Positions 14,382-22,770 are shown, counted from the stretch's first letter. The stretch: 22,786 nt of DNA from Chitinophagaceae bacterium UBA4857 (GCA_002399735.1 DHEF01000032.1:16782-39567), one strand, 5' to 3'. Made by a program: numbers and translations. Notes: generated by a model not told the origin, from the letters alone.

Positions 14382-14819
14382 TCATCTATGTACCAACTCC
14401 CTTAACCATTTTTTAAAAAAGTAACGGTGGTGTTTGTTCCGCCAATGCGCATACAGGTTTATCTGTTTTAGTGTACCATTTGCAGGAAATAATGCACCCA
14501 GGGCATCCAGCTCCTTAAACATTTGCTGTATCTCATTGGCACTGTAACAGGGTTGGCCATAACCATGGGCAATAAAGTATTGTAACAGGTGGGCTTTTAC
14601 ACCTTCCCTTCCTTCACGTTTCCAACTTCCACCGCAAACATTATCAATAAAATCCTCAATTATTTGTTCGGGGGTGGTATTGGTTAAGCGGCACAACAAT
14701 AAAAACTGGGTAGGAAACAGGAGGGTAAAACGGGCACGGCTATCATAGTCGCCGGTTTGCCATTTAAAAGTGCGATGAGTGGTTGGAGCTGTAGCTTTTG
14801 GAGAAGGTGTCTTTTTCAT
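14382..14819 (-). CDS. Hypothetical protein, conserved-looking, divergent from an XRE regulator
   Basis: This 145-residue soluble basic protein has no signal peptide or membrane segment and I cannot assign a family. Notable segments are a central CGGSWKREGREGVKAHLLQY, YFIAHGYGQPCYSANEIQQM and a C-terminal WRNKHHRYFFKKWLREL with many basic and aromatic residues. This pattern resembles hypothetical proteins I associate with Chitinophagaceae. A basic Trp/His-rich C-terminus might contact nucleic acid; that is inference. The ATG at 14817-14819 faces the 71-residue XRE gene across 199 bases, suggesting shared regulation. No clear terminator hairpin follows. Confidence 0.65.
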   Translation of the reverse strand: MKKTPSPKATAPTTHRTFKWQTGDYDSRARFTLLFPTQFLLLCRLTNTTPEQIIEDFIDNVCGGSWKREGREGVKAHLLQYFIAHGYGQPCYSANEIQQMFKELDALGALFPANGTLKQINLYAHWRNKHHRYFFKKWLRELVHR

Positions 14820-14877
14820 GTCATTAGTTAAAGGTTGGGAAAACGAAAAGCATCATTGGTAGTTTTTCATAAAATAG

Positions 14878-14990
14878 CAGTATGCTTATTTAGCCCAATA
14901 GTATATAAAAACAATACTAAGGTATCGAAAAATTTACTTTCGAAAAGACAAACAGTATACTTTTTTTATTCTTTTATACCTTTCATACTG
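14878..14990. promoter_or_regulatory. Candidate operator region with repeated CAGTAT motifs
   Basis: In the divergent gap between the 14382 and 15019 genes the motif CAGTATR occurs at 14878-14884 and 14953-14959. It recurs inverted (CATACTG) at 14984-14990, and related AGTATA (14900-14905) and AATACTAA sequences lie between. The last two CAGTAT copies form an inverted repeat. This would suit binding of the small XRE protein encoded next door. A loose -7 box (TACCTTTC, 14977-14984) lies in the same stretch. Confidence 0.3.
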
Positions 14991-15018
14991 ACTATCGTAT
15001 AGAAAAAGCTAATAATCA

Positions 15019-15234
15019 ATGACTAAACTTGGAATATACCTGGCACAGAAATCTGTTAATAAGGCTGAAGTTGCCAGAAAAACAGGCTTAACAAAAGCAA
15101 GAATGAATGAGCTTACATTGAATGAGCGCAGTCATTTAAGAGCCGAAGAACTTTACCTGATTGCGCTGGCAATAGATGTGTCTCCCTGCGATTTACTGGA
15201 GGCTTTATACGCTGGTTTAAAAGAGAAAAAATAG
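15019..15234 (+). CDS. Small XRE-type helix-turn-helix regulator
   Basis: This 71-residue protein consists almost entirely of a lambda-Cro/XRE helix-turn-helix (about residues 5-62). The turn region is KAEVARKTGLTKARMNELTL, and the C-terminal helices are LRAEELYLIALAIDVSPCDL. There is no second domain. It is divergent from the 14382 gene and lies 128 bases upstream of the UbiD-family gene, which has its own -7 box. The likely role is autoregulation and control of the divergent gene. Similar very short XRE proteins are common in Bacteroidota. Confidence 0.85.
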   Translation: MTKLGIYLAQKSVNKAEVARKTGLTKARMNELTLNERSHLRAEELYLIALAIDVSPCDLLEALYAGLKEKK

Positions 15235-15332
15235 ACTACTTAGTAACAGCGTCTAATTTTATGTAAAAAATCAGACACTTATGTTGTGAAGCCTTTTTCC
15301 CTGATTGCCTGTGGGCGGAGCTGATTTAAGTC

Positions 15333-15340
15333 TATTTTTG
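15333..15340 (+). promoter_or_regulatory. -7 box of the UbiD-family gene
   Basis: TATTTTTG fits TAnnTTTG exactly and lies 22 bases upstream of the ATG at 15363. A clear -33 box at 19-21 base spacing is not found. Confidence 0.45.
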
Positions 15341-15362
15341 CACATAAATTTTACAGTAAACA

Positions 15363-17201
15363 ATGGGGTATAATAGTTTAGCAGCATGTGTAGCGGATCT
15401 TGAGCAAAACGGACACCTGGTACGCATAAAAGAAGAGGTGGACCCTTACCTGGAAATGGCTACTATTCATATGCGTGTATATGATGCACAGGGACCTGCG
15501 TTGTTTTTTGAAAACATAAAAGGCTCCCGGTTCCCGGCTGTATCTAATCTTTTTGGCACCCTGGATCGTTCCCGCTTCATGTTTCGCGATTCACTACACC
15601 ATGTTAAAAAACTGGTCGAAGTAAAGATGAATCCTATGTCGGTACTCAAAAAGCCGTTGCACTATATGGGCTCATCTATGACAGCCTTAGGCGCTTTACC
15701 ATGGAAAAAGAAACGCAATGCCCCCGTTTTATATGGACAAACAACCATTTCCAAACTTCCACAAATAGTGAACTGGCCCATGGACGGAGGGGCATTTGTT
15801 ACCATGCCCCAGGTATATTCGGAAGATATTGGTCAACCCGGCATTATGCATGCCAACCTGGGCATGTACCGTATACAGCTTTCGGGCAATGAATACATTA
15901 CCGATAAGGAAATTGGTTTGCATTATCAACTACACAGGGGCATAGGTGTGCATCAAACAAAGGCCAATGCGTTGGGCAAACCCCTTAAGGTTTCTATTTT
16001 TGTGGGTGGGCCACCCGCACACCCCTTATCAGCAGTGATGCCCTTGCCTGAAGGCCTTTCAGAAATGATTTTTGCCGGAGCCTTGGGTAACAGGCGTTTC
16101 CGTTATTTTTATGATGAGGAAGGATTCTGTATTTCCGCCGATGCTGATTTTGTGATAACAGGAACAGTATATCCCAACGAAAATAAACCCGAGGGGCCTT
16201 TTGGCGACCATATAGGTTATTATTCGCTTACACATCCTTTTCCCTTGATGAAAGTACATAAGGTCTATCACCGTAAAAACCCCATCTGGTCGTTTACAGT
16301 AGTAGGCCGGCCACCACAGGAGGATACCAGCTTTGGTGCGCTCATTCATGAAATAACAGGCTCCGCCATACCACAGGAAATAAACGGTTTGCATGCTGTA
16401 CATGCGGTAGATGCCGCAGGGGTGCACCCATTGTTATTTGCCATTGGAAGTGAACGTTATACTCCCTATCAGAAAGTTGAACGTCCGCAGGAGCTTTTAA
16501 CCATAGCCAACCAGATACTGGGCAAAAACCAGTTAAGCCTGGCCAAGTATCTTTTTATAGCCTCTCATGCAGATAACCCGACACTCGATATTCATGACGT
16601 ACCTGGCTTCATGATGCATATGTTAGAACGAATTGACTGGACACGTGATGTACATTTCCAGACAAATACAACCATCGATACCCTGGACTACACAGGCGAC
16701 GGATTAAATGCAGGCTCAAAAGTAGTATTTGCCGCAGTAGGTGCTCCGCAATATCAATTGGCCAATGAATTACCTGCGGGCCTACAATTGCCACAACCCT
16801 TTAACCATGCAAAAATGCCCCTGCCCGGGGTAATGGTGCTGGACGGAGCAGCTTTTACAACATACGAACAGGAAACAGCCAATATAGAGCATTGGACAAA
16901 GCTTATACCCCGTGATATGCTTACTGGCATACGTATGATAATTATTGCCGATGATGCCGGCTTTACTGCCGATACCATTAATAACCTGGTTTGGGTAGCT
17001 TTCACCCGGAGTAATCCGGCCTATGATATTTATGGTGTTGATAGTTTTATACAATTCAAACATTGGGGATGTAAGGGGCCATTGATCATTGATGCACGAA
17101 CCAAACCGCATCATGCGCCGGCTTTAATAAAAGACCCCACTGTTGAACGCCGGGTGGACAGGTTAGGAGAAAAAGGTGCCTCCCTGCATGGGATTATATA
17201 G
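15363..17201 (+). CDS. UbiD-family (prenylated-FMN-dependent) decarboxylase
   Basis: This 612-residue cytoplasmic protein belongs to the UbiD family, (de)carboxylases that use prenylated FMN supplied by UbiX. Family features are the N-terminal VDPYLEMATIHMRV ... GPALFFENIKG, the central IGVHQTKANALGKPLKVSIF and GGPPAHPLSAVMPLPEGLSE, and the catalytic-site motif EGPFGDHIGYYS (Glu at residue 277). The C-terminal domain contains DWTRDVHFQT and GCKGPLIIDART. The length is longer than classical UbiD (about 490), as in the roughly 600-residue group found in several Bacteroidota. The substrate is not evident; quinone-ring or other aromatic acids are the precedent. No ubiX or quinone-pathway gene is adjacent. 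Sampled lines of the gene reach about 50% G+C, well above most neighbours. Confidence 0.92.
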   Translation: MGYNSLAACVADLEQNGHLVRIKEEVDPYLEMATIHMRVYDAQGPALFFENIKGSRFPAVSNLFGTLDRSRFMFRDSLHHVKKLVEVKMNPMSVLKKPLHYMGSSMTALGALPWKKKRNAPVLYGQTTISKLPQIVNWPMDGGAFVTMPQVYSEDIGQPGIMHANLGMYRIQLSGNEYITDKEIGLHYQLHRGIGVHQTKANALGKPLKVSIFVGGPPAHPLSAVMPLPEGLSEMIFAGALGNRRFRYFYDEEGFCISADADFVITGTVYPNENKPEGPFGDHIGYYSLTHPFPLMKVHKVYHRKNPIWSFTVVGRPPQEDTSFGALIHEITGSAIPQEINGLHAVHAVDAAGVHPLLFAIGSERYTPYQKVERPQELLTIANQILGKNQLSLAKYLFIASHADNPTLDIHDVPGFMMHMLERIDWTRDVHFQTNTTIDTLDYTGDGLNAGSKVVFAAVGAPQYQLANELPAGLQLPQPFNHAKMPLPGVMVLDGAAFTTYEQETANIEHWTKLIPRDMLTGIRMIIIADDAGFTADTINNLVWVAFTRSNPAYDIYGVDSFIQFKHWGCKGPLIIDARTKPHHAPALIKDPTVERRVDRLGEKGASLHGII

Positions 17202-17327
17202 TTGTTTCCGGCGTAATGGTACATAAACCCAGCCATGCCTGATACTTATCGGTGCCGGATCTCCCTGTTTTGTAACCACAACAGATTCCCGGTAGTCTTA
17301 GCAAAGTAACCCCTTAATACTATTGTT

Positions 17328-18203
17328 ATGCGCACTACACCCCTGCTGTTTTTCTTCCTGCTCACCATCAACCTATTCGCACAGGAAAAAAAAGATACGG
17401 CTTCCATTAAATCCTATACCCGTTATTCCAGCATACTGCAGGAAGACAGGTATATAGAAGTATATGCTCCCTTTACTGCTAAATCCTCCACCAAACAGGC
17501 TTACGAGGTTATTTATATTTTAGATGGTGCGGCACATTTTACCAATGTGATTGATATACTGAAACAGTTAGCCCGGGAAACCGGCGACGCCTCCTTTACA
17601 CAAAAAATAGTAGTGGGCATAGGCAATATCTGGACAAGAGACCGGGATTATACCCCTACCACGATTACATCTTCTCCTTTTGTGGAAGAGGGTGCTGCGA
17701 AAGTTTCGGGAGGTGGTGAAAAGTTTATTGCCTTTCTTAAAAAAGAACTCATTCCTTTCGTCGACTCCCTTTATCCTGCCGGTACAAATCGGGTTTTAAT
17801 AGGTCATTCATTAGGTGGCTTAATAGCGGTACATATCCTTTTACATCATACCGGTTTGTTTAATAAGTATGCAGCCATTGATCCTAGTATGTGGTGGGAC
17901 AATCAAACATTACTGCACCAGTCAAAAAAAATACTGGTCCAAAAGTCTTTTGCTAATAACAACTTATTCCTTGCGATTGCTAATACCAGAAACAAAGATA
18001 TTTCCGATGCTGTACAACTAAGAAAAGATACCAGCCGCAATACCGCTTTAAACCGGCCCGCCCTGCTACTGGCCGATAATGTACTGGCTGCCGGGAAAAA
18101 CAACCTGCGGTTTAACTGGCAATATTATAAGGATTTTGATCATATGTCCGTATTCCGCCCGGCTACATATGATGCGCTGAAATTTCTGCTTAAAACACGG
18201 TAG
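17328..18203 (+). CDS. Exported alpha/beta-hydrolase esterase
   Basis: This 291-residue protein has a signal peptide (MRTTPLLFFFLLTINLFAQ). Its esterase-D/IroE-like alpha/beta-hydrolase fold includes VIYILDGAAHF (61-71), the nucleophile elbow GHSLGG with Ser161, IDPSMWW (184-190) and the C-terminal DFDHMSVF with His272. The third triad residue is not certain from sequence alone. Relatives hydrolyse siderophore esters or acyl esters in the envelope; the substrate here is unknown. It follows the UbiD gene by 126 bases on the same strand without a visible terminator between, so read-through is possible. The GC content resembles that of the UbiD gene. Confidence 0.88.
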   Translation: MRTTPLLFFFLLTINLFAQEKKDTASIKSYTRYSSILQEDRYIEVYAPFTAKSSTKQAYEVIYILDGAAHFTNVIDILKQLARETGDASFTQKIVVGIGNIWTRDRDYTPTTITSSPFVEEGAAKVSGGGEKFIAFLKKELIPFVDSLYPAGTNRVLIGHSLGGLIAVHILLHHTGLFNKYAAIDPSMWWDNQTLLHQSKKILVQKSFANNNLFLAIANTRNKDISDAVQLRKDTSRNTALNRPALLLADNVLAAGKNNLRFNWQYYKDFDHMSVFRPATYDALKFLLKTR

Positions 18204-18235
18204 CCACCGTACATTTAATAAAAGGATTTTAACGT

Positions 18236-18456
18236 ATGGATATAGGGCAACAAATTACTAACGCCCACAAAAACCGGGGACCCACCTAACGCATATTATT
18301 ACCGTCCACACCATTCAACGCATTAAAAACGGCATAAACAAGCTCCGTTCGCATACTTTAAAAGCAATAGCAACAGCGTTGGACATTCCATTTTACAAAA
18401 ATTGTACTATCAACAGCACAACCTGGTGTGAACGCCCCCGAACCAACACCCAATAG
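18236..18456 (+). pseudogene. Decayed XRE-type helix-turn-helix regulator
   Basis: A start-like frame at 18236 reads MDIGQQITNAHKNRGPT and then stops at 18287-18289. A second frame from 18289 reads THIITVHTIQRIKNGINKLR then SHTLKAIATALDIPFYKN, and ends at a TAG at 18454-18456. Together these match an XRE helix-turn-helix (n-terminal RKxxGLT, then TIQRIE-type recognition helix, then LKAIATALDI). About six or seven residues around helix 2 are missing at the junction, consistent with a small frameshifting deletion. It lies downstream of the esterase gene. This is the second XRE-type sequence in the window and is distinct from the 15019 gene. Confidence 0.7.
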
Positions 18457-18587
18457 CCATAACCCGTACAATAGTAAACATATACTGCAAATGCTTTGTC
18501 TGTACTGCTTTAGTTACATGCTTGCTCCTTTGAAGGTTGTTTCCTTTTTATAAAAGGGTTTTAACCCAAAAATATTCCTTGGGCTAC

Positions 18588-18628
18588 AAAATAATAAAAG
18601 CCGCTCTGAGAGCAGCTTTTATTATTTT
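18588..18628. terminator. Strong hairpin terminator upstream of the subtilase gene
   Basis: AAAATAATAAAAGC (18588-18601) pairs with the reverse complement at 18615-18627, enclosing GCTCT/AGAGC as an inner stem. The flanks are A-rich on the left and T-rich on the right, so it could act in both directions. It probably ends transcripts from the esterase/decayed-regulator side. The region 18457-18587 between contains nothing I can assign. Confidence 0.7.
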
Positions 18629-18749
18629 CATCCATGCGTATTGTTATAAAAATGCCCTTTAACAACAGTATTTCTTAAAAATGACACGGGTATGTGTAAA
18701 GCAGATTTATAAAAACAATAAATTTAGGTCTTATAAAGTCAACCTTTTT

Positions 18750-21700
18750 ATGAATTTTCGTTACACATACACCAAATACACAGTCCTCATCGTAGTGTTA
18801 TTTTTTAGCATTATTTCATCGGCACAAAACTTTACCAAAATTCACCCGGCTTTATCGGGCTTATTGGTAAATCGTGCTGAAGGAAAAACTATACCGGTTG
18901 TAACACCGGAAAACAATGTATTTAACTTGCAACCCGTAAATACAGAGTTGATGGCAACAGCCAGGGCCATGCCTATGTATTCCTGCTTTGTTTACACTAC
19001 TAAAGGAAAAGCGTTAAGAGACAATGGGTATAATATAAAAGCGATTGCAGAAAAATTTGCTGTTGCTTATGTAACACTGGACGAAATGACACGACTATCC
19101 TACGAGGCCGACGTTTCCTATATAGATGTTGATATGTTTTCTAAACCGGACAATGCCATTGCAAGGGCACAAAGCGGAATTGATTTATTACAACAAGGAG
19201 TGTTAAATAACACAAAGTATACAGGTAAAGGTGTAATTGTAGGTATTATTGATTCGGGTATTGATATTAAACACCTCGATTTTAGAATGCCGGGAACAGA
19301 CTCTACAAAAAGCAGAATATTATATTTATGGGATCAGCTATTAACGGCAAATGCAAGTGAAATAGCCGAACCGTCTTCAAGGGATGGCGTACTCTATAAC
19401 AATAGCGATATAAACCAGGATTTAACAGCTACACCGGCAGGCAAGGTGCGCTCCTTTGATACTAATGGACATGGTACCCATGTTGCAGGTACTGCGGCAG
19501 GAAACGGCGAGGGAACAACAGGCAAATTACATAAAGGGATGGCTCCTGAAGCTGATCTTGTTATTGTAAAATCCGGTAATGGTTCATTCTCTGATGCAAG
19601 AATAATAACTGCCCTAAAATTTATTGACAGTATTGGTAAAGTGTTGAACAAACCCGTGGTAATTAATCTAAGTTTAGGAGGCCTGAACTATGCTCAGGAC
19701 GGCTACGCTCCCTACGAACAGTTAATTGATCAGATTACCAATGCTACGCCGGGCAGGGTAATTACAGTTGCTGCAGGTAATAATGTAGGACAAAAATTGC
19801 ATCAAACATTTACCGTGCCTGCCAACGGGTACTTTGATGTTAAAATAAATGTAGCTTCTGCTAATAATTTTGCATCAGGTCAATCATTTTGGATGAACTT
19901 TTATGCATCCCAGCAAACGGATTTAGGAGGAGAAATTATAGCACCAAATGGTTCGAGTGTTATAACAAATAACCTACAAAACCCTGTAGAAACTAATATT
20001 CAGAACGGGGAATACAAATTGGCTATTTATAGAAATACCGTTCAATCAAGTGTAATACTAAGCAGGTTGCAGATGTTAATAGAAAAAACAAGTACGGCTA
20101 ACATAGCAGCACTAAATGGAGAGTGGATCTACCGCATTCACAATAACTCTTCGCAAGTACAGACTATACATGGATGGGTTGTTACAAAAAATAATACTTT
20201 TAGCACCGCCAGTCTGGTGAACGGCGATAACAACTATGTAGTGGGTTCTCCCGGCACAGCCTCAAATGCTATTACCGTTGCTAATTATGTAGGTAGAAAT
20301 ATCTGGCCTAATTTAATTTCACAACCGGAAGGGGTGTGGGGTAGTAATTCATATCGAGAAGGTAATATATCACTTTCTTCTTCTATCGGACCTAGGCGCG
20401 ACGGGGTTATGAAGCCTGAAATTGCCGCTGTTGGAAGCAATGTTATTTCTGGTCGGTCCCGTTCTCTTTTTTACAGTACCGGCTCTGATGATAATATTGT
20501 GGATTACTATTATCAGGCAATGTCGGGTACCAGCATGGCCTCTCCTGTAGTGGCTGGTGGGGCCGCTTTGTTACTGCAAGCCAAACCCAATGCCAGTTTT
20601 TCTGAAATTAAAACAGCCATCACAACCCAGGCCGATAAAGATGTTTTTACTACACCTGGTAATAATAATACCTGGGGTTATGGTAAATTAAATGTCTTAA
20701 AAGCCCTTGCAACACTTACCGGATGTAGTACCAATAACCTTGATGTAATAAAATATGATAATAATACCATTCCTGATGATTATGCAAATGTGAATATTGC
20801 TAATAATATACTTGCCGTAAAATTTACTGCTCCTAATAATGGAATAATAGGAGGTGTTTTTCTATTTGCCGGTAATATTACTAAAACTGATGGCTTTCAG
20901 CTAGAGATTCAAAAAGCCACTGGGGCAGGATTTCCGGATGGCCAATCCATTGCTACAATAGACGTAAATGGCAATATGTACCAACGTTACTCTAACAACT
21001 ACTTTGATTTTAGCAATTTTAAACTACCGGTTATTGCAGGAGATAATTTTTTTGTGGTTGTTAAACGCTTAACTAATAATGCAAACACATTTTCATTATT
21101 TGCCGATAAAACAAATTTTGATAATCGTACTTACATAAGCAATAATAATGGTACTTCATATAATGTTGTTACTAATTACGACTTTAAAATAAGAGCTTCT
21201 GTTTACTCATTACAACAACAAAATGCGGTACTGGCTACCACCACATCTGCCAAAAGTCAGGCCGTTGCTGCATTACCATTGTTTTACAACAATGCCTGCG
21301 AATTAATTACGCAGGTGTTAGCAAACGGAACAAAACCTGTAAGTGGCAATGTAAATGCACGTGTTATTTTAAATACAACAGCCAATGCACCTTTTGTAAA
21401 ACGTGTTTACGAAATCATTAATCAAAATAATGATGCGCAGGCTACTGGAAAAATTACCTTGTACTATACCCAGGCCGAATTTAATGCGCTTAATGCAACT
21501 TTGTCTACACCATTGTTGCCAACCGGACCAACAGATTTACAAAAATTTGTAAACCTGCAGTTAAGCAAATACGCCGGAGTGAGTAATGATGGCTCAGGTA
21601 ACCCATCTTCGTACACAGGCACACCTGCGCTTATTAGTTTACAACCATCCAATGCATTGTGGAATGCTGAAAAAAGCAGATGGGAAATTACGGTTGATGT

Positions 21701-22277
21701 AACCGGCTTTGGCTCCTTTATTATTGAAGCAGCTAAAAATGCACCCATTGTATTGGATTACTTGAATGGTAATATAGTTGACAAAAACAATGTACTAAAC
21801 TGGAAGCTTACTTGTGGATCGCAACAACCTATTAAGTTTTACATTTACCACAGCCGCAATGGTGTTGATTATGCTATTAAAGACAGCGTTTCTGTAACCG
21901 GTGCAAATTGTGCTGCCGTGCAAAGCTATACACATGTTTCACCATTAGGCGGACAAAACTATTATAAATTAAGTTTTGTAAACCACCGTAGCGAAATAGT
22001 AACCAGTGAGGTACTAATTATTACCAACGAAAGTACCGAGCTATTAGTTATGCCTACTTTGTTAACCGGTGCCCAAGCGTTGCAGGTTTACAATACCGAA
22101 GAAACAGCTAAAACCTATTTCCACCTGTACGACAACAGTGGCCGAAAAGTGTTTGAGCAAGTACTTACACCTGGGCAACAAGCCATTAATTATAAACCTA
22201 CTTCAACAGGTATTTATTTCTACTCCATTTCTACCGATAAAAAAGTATTAAAATCGGGAAGAATTTTAGTACAATAA
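18750..22277 (+). CDS. Secreted S8 subtilisin-family serine protease with T9SS C-terminal tail
   Basis: This 1175-residue protein (start at ATG 18750) has a signal peptide ending near ISSAQ. A propeptide-like region follows (about 25-150), then an S8 subtilase domain with the catalytic triad Asp168 (IIDSGID), His241 (NGHGTHVAG) and Ser595 (SGTSMASP). The His-Ser distance is large because a beta-sandwich-like region (about 355-480) is inserted within the catalytic domain, as in some Bacteroidota and CspA-like subtilases. Beta-rich modules follow (about 640-1095). A C-terminal sorting-like domain (about 1098-1175, ending GIYFYSI ... LKSGRILVQ) indicates export by the type IX secretion system. 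An upstream ATG at 18681 would add 23 residues before the signal peptide and is unlikely. Probable role is extracellular proteolysis. Confidence 0.92.
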   Translation: MNFRYTYTKYTVLIVVLFFSIISSAQNFTKIHPALSGLLVNRAEGKTIPVVTPENNVFNLQPVNTELMATARAMPMYSCFVYTTKGKALRDNGYNIKAIAEKFAVAYVTLDEMTRLSYEADVSYIDVDMFSKPDNAIARAQSGIDLLQQGVLNNTKYTGKGVIVGIIDSGIDIKHLDFRMPGTDSTKSRILYLWDQLLTANASEIAEPSSRDGVLYNNSDINQDLTATPAGKVRSFDTNGHGTHVAGTAAGNGEGTTGKLHKGMAPEADLVIVKSGNGSFSDARIITALKFIDSIGKVLNKPVVINLSLGGLNYAQDGYAPYEQLIDQITNATPGRVITVAAGNNVGQKLHQTFTVPANGYFDVKINVASANNFASGQSFWMNFYASQQTDLGGEIIAPNGSSVITNNLQNPVETNIQNGEYKLAIYRNTVQSSVILSRLQMLIEKTSTANIAALNGEWIYRIHNNSSQVQTIHGWVVTKNNTFSTASLVNGDNNYVVGSPGTASNAITVANYVGRNIWPNLISQPEGVWGSNSYREGNISLSSSIGPRRDGVMKPEIAAVGSNVISGRSRSLFYSTGSDDNIVDYYYQAMSGTSMASPVVAGGAALLLQAKPNASFSEIKTAITTQADKDVFTTPGNNNTWGYGKLNVLKALATLTGCSTNNLDVIKYDNNTIPDDYANVNIANNILAVKFTAPNNGIIGGVFLFAGNITKTDGFQLEIQKATGAGFPDGQSIATIDVNGNMYQRYSNNYFDFSNFKLPVIAGDNFFVVVKRLTNNANTFSLFADKTNFDNRTYISNNNGTSYNVVTNYDFKIRASVYSLQQQNAVLATTTSAKSQAVAALPLFYNNACELITQVLANGTKPVSGNVNARVILNTTANAPFVKRVYEIINQNNDAQATGKITLYYTQAEFNALNATLSTPLLPTGPTDLQKFVNLQLSKYAGVSNDGSGNPSSYTGTPALISLQPSNALWNAEKSRWEITVDVTGFGSFIIEAAKNAPIVLDYLNGNIVDKNNVLNWKLTCGSQQPIKFYIYHSRNGVDYAIKDSVSVTGANCAAVQSYTHVSPLGGQNYYKLSFVNHRSEIVTSEVLIITNESTELLVMPTLLTGAQALQVYNTEETAKTYFHLYDNSGRKVFEQVLTPGQQAINYKPTSTGIYFYSISTDKKVLKSGRILVQ

Positions 22278-22297
22278 TTATACAATACATTTTATAA

Positions 22298-22338
22298 AAA
22301 CAAACCCCAATAGCTTCGGCGTTGGGGTTTGTTTTTTA
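22298..22338 (+). terminator. Terminator of the subtilase gene
   Basis: A perfect 13-bp stem, AAACAAACCCCAA (22298-22310) with TTGGGGTTTGTTT (22322-22334), has an 11-base loop containing TTCG. T residues continue to 22337. It lies about 20 bases after the stop codon. Confidence 0.9.
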
Positions 22339-22346
22339 TAGTGTTT

Positions 22347-22412
22347 ATTTTTTTGTTACCATCGTCCCACCCCTGATTTGGCTTTTGTTGCGTCGCTCTC
22401 TTGTGCCACACC
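22347..22412 (+). repeat. Degenerate third copy of the GTTACC dispersed repeat
   Basis: A T run followed by GTTACCATCGTC looks like copies A/B with the middle part deleted. After it TTGTTGCGTCGCTCTCTTG is similar to the region after copy B (CTGTTGTGTCACTCACTG). The match is partial, so this is less certain than the other two copies. Confidence 0.35.
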
Positions 22413-22548
22413 AATTCTATTCAGCATATTGCAATACCAAAACTCTTTTTAAAATTATTGTTCTTGTAGAGACGCCATGCTGGCATACCCACCTCGTTTT
22501 AATTGAAGAAATTAGAGATGTTTTGAAAAGTGTTACGGCGGGGCTATT

Positions 22549-22618
22549 AAATCTTAGATCAAAAAATCTGAGATCTTAGATTAAATCAGAAATCAACAAA
22601 TCCTAAATCAGAAATTCT
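22549..22618. repeat. Heptamer tandem array, AAATCNN type
   Basis: About ten units with a period of 7 are visible. Examples are AAATCTT, AGATCAA, AAATCTG, AGATCTT, AAATCAG, AAATCCT, AAATCAG and AAATTCT, with two one-base insertions and one shortened unit. Some adjacent units are also inverted, so a hairpin around 22551-22582 is possible. It resembles the three-unit block at 107-127. Confidence 0.6.
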
Positions 22619-22627
22619 CCCGCTGAA

Positions 22628-22743
22628 GGGCTGCACGACTGGCAGTAGTAGCTGCAATGGTGCGTTGGCGGGCAGCGTGGGGCATTGCACTACTACAGAA
22701 GGCGTGGACTGCAGTTGACCGGAGTTACTACAGCCGACAGCCC
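22628..22743. ncRNA. GC-rich candidate structured RNA or palindromic element
   Basis: The element is bounded by GGGCTG (22628-22633) and CAGCCC (22738-22743). Inside is a 14-bp hairpin with one bulged C: GTAGTAG-C-TGCAATG (22645-22659) against CATTGCACTACTAC (22683-22696). The 116-base stretch is far more GC-rich than its AT-rich flanks and contains no sensible open frame. A conserved RNA or a non-autonomous mobile element are both possible. The strand is undetermined. Confidence 0.4.
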
Positions 22744-22744
22744 C

Positions 22745-22770
22745 TAATTAATTAGATAATTAGTTAATTA
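22745..22770. other. AT-rich inverted repeat at the right edge
   Basis: TAATTAATTA (22745-22754) pairs with TAGTTAATTA (22761-22770) with one G-T wobble and a 6-base loop. It directly follows the GC-rich element. It could be the terminator-like end of that element, but no T tract follows within the window. Confidence 0.35.

Noticed and set aside
12077..15234. Possible complete prophage or integrative element
   Set aside because: No integrase, relaxase, capsid or tail gene and no direct repeat of the tRNA 3' end are seen; only the weaker island hypothesis is reported.
22322..22579. Open frame of 85 codons after the subtilase
   Set aside because: It starts inside the terminator stem and runs through the degenerate repeat and heptamer array; the hydrophobic start arises from T-rich DNA.
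107..22618. Heptamer arrays as possible CRISPR arrays
   Set aside because: Units are 7 bases with no spacers, and no cas gene is present.
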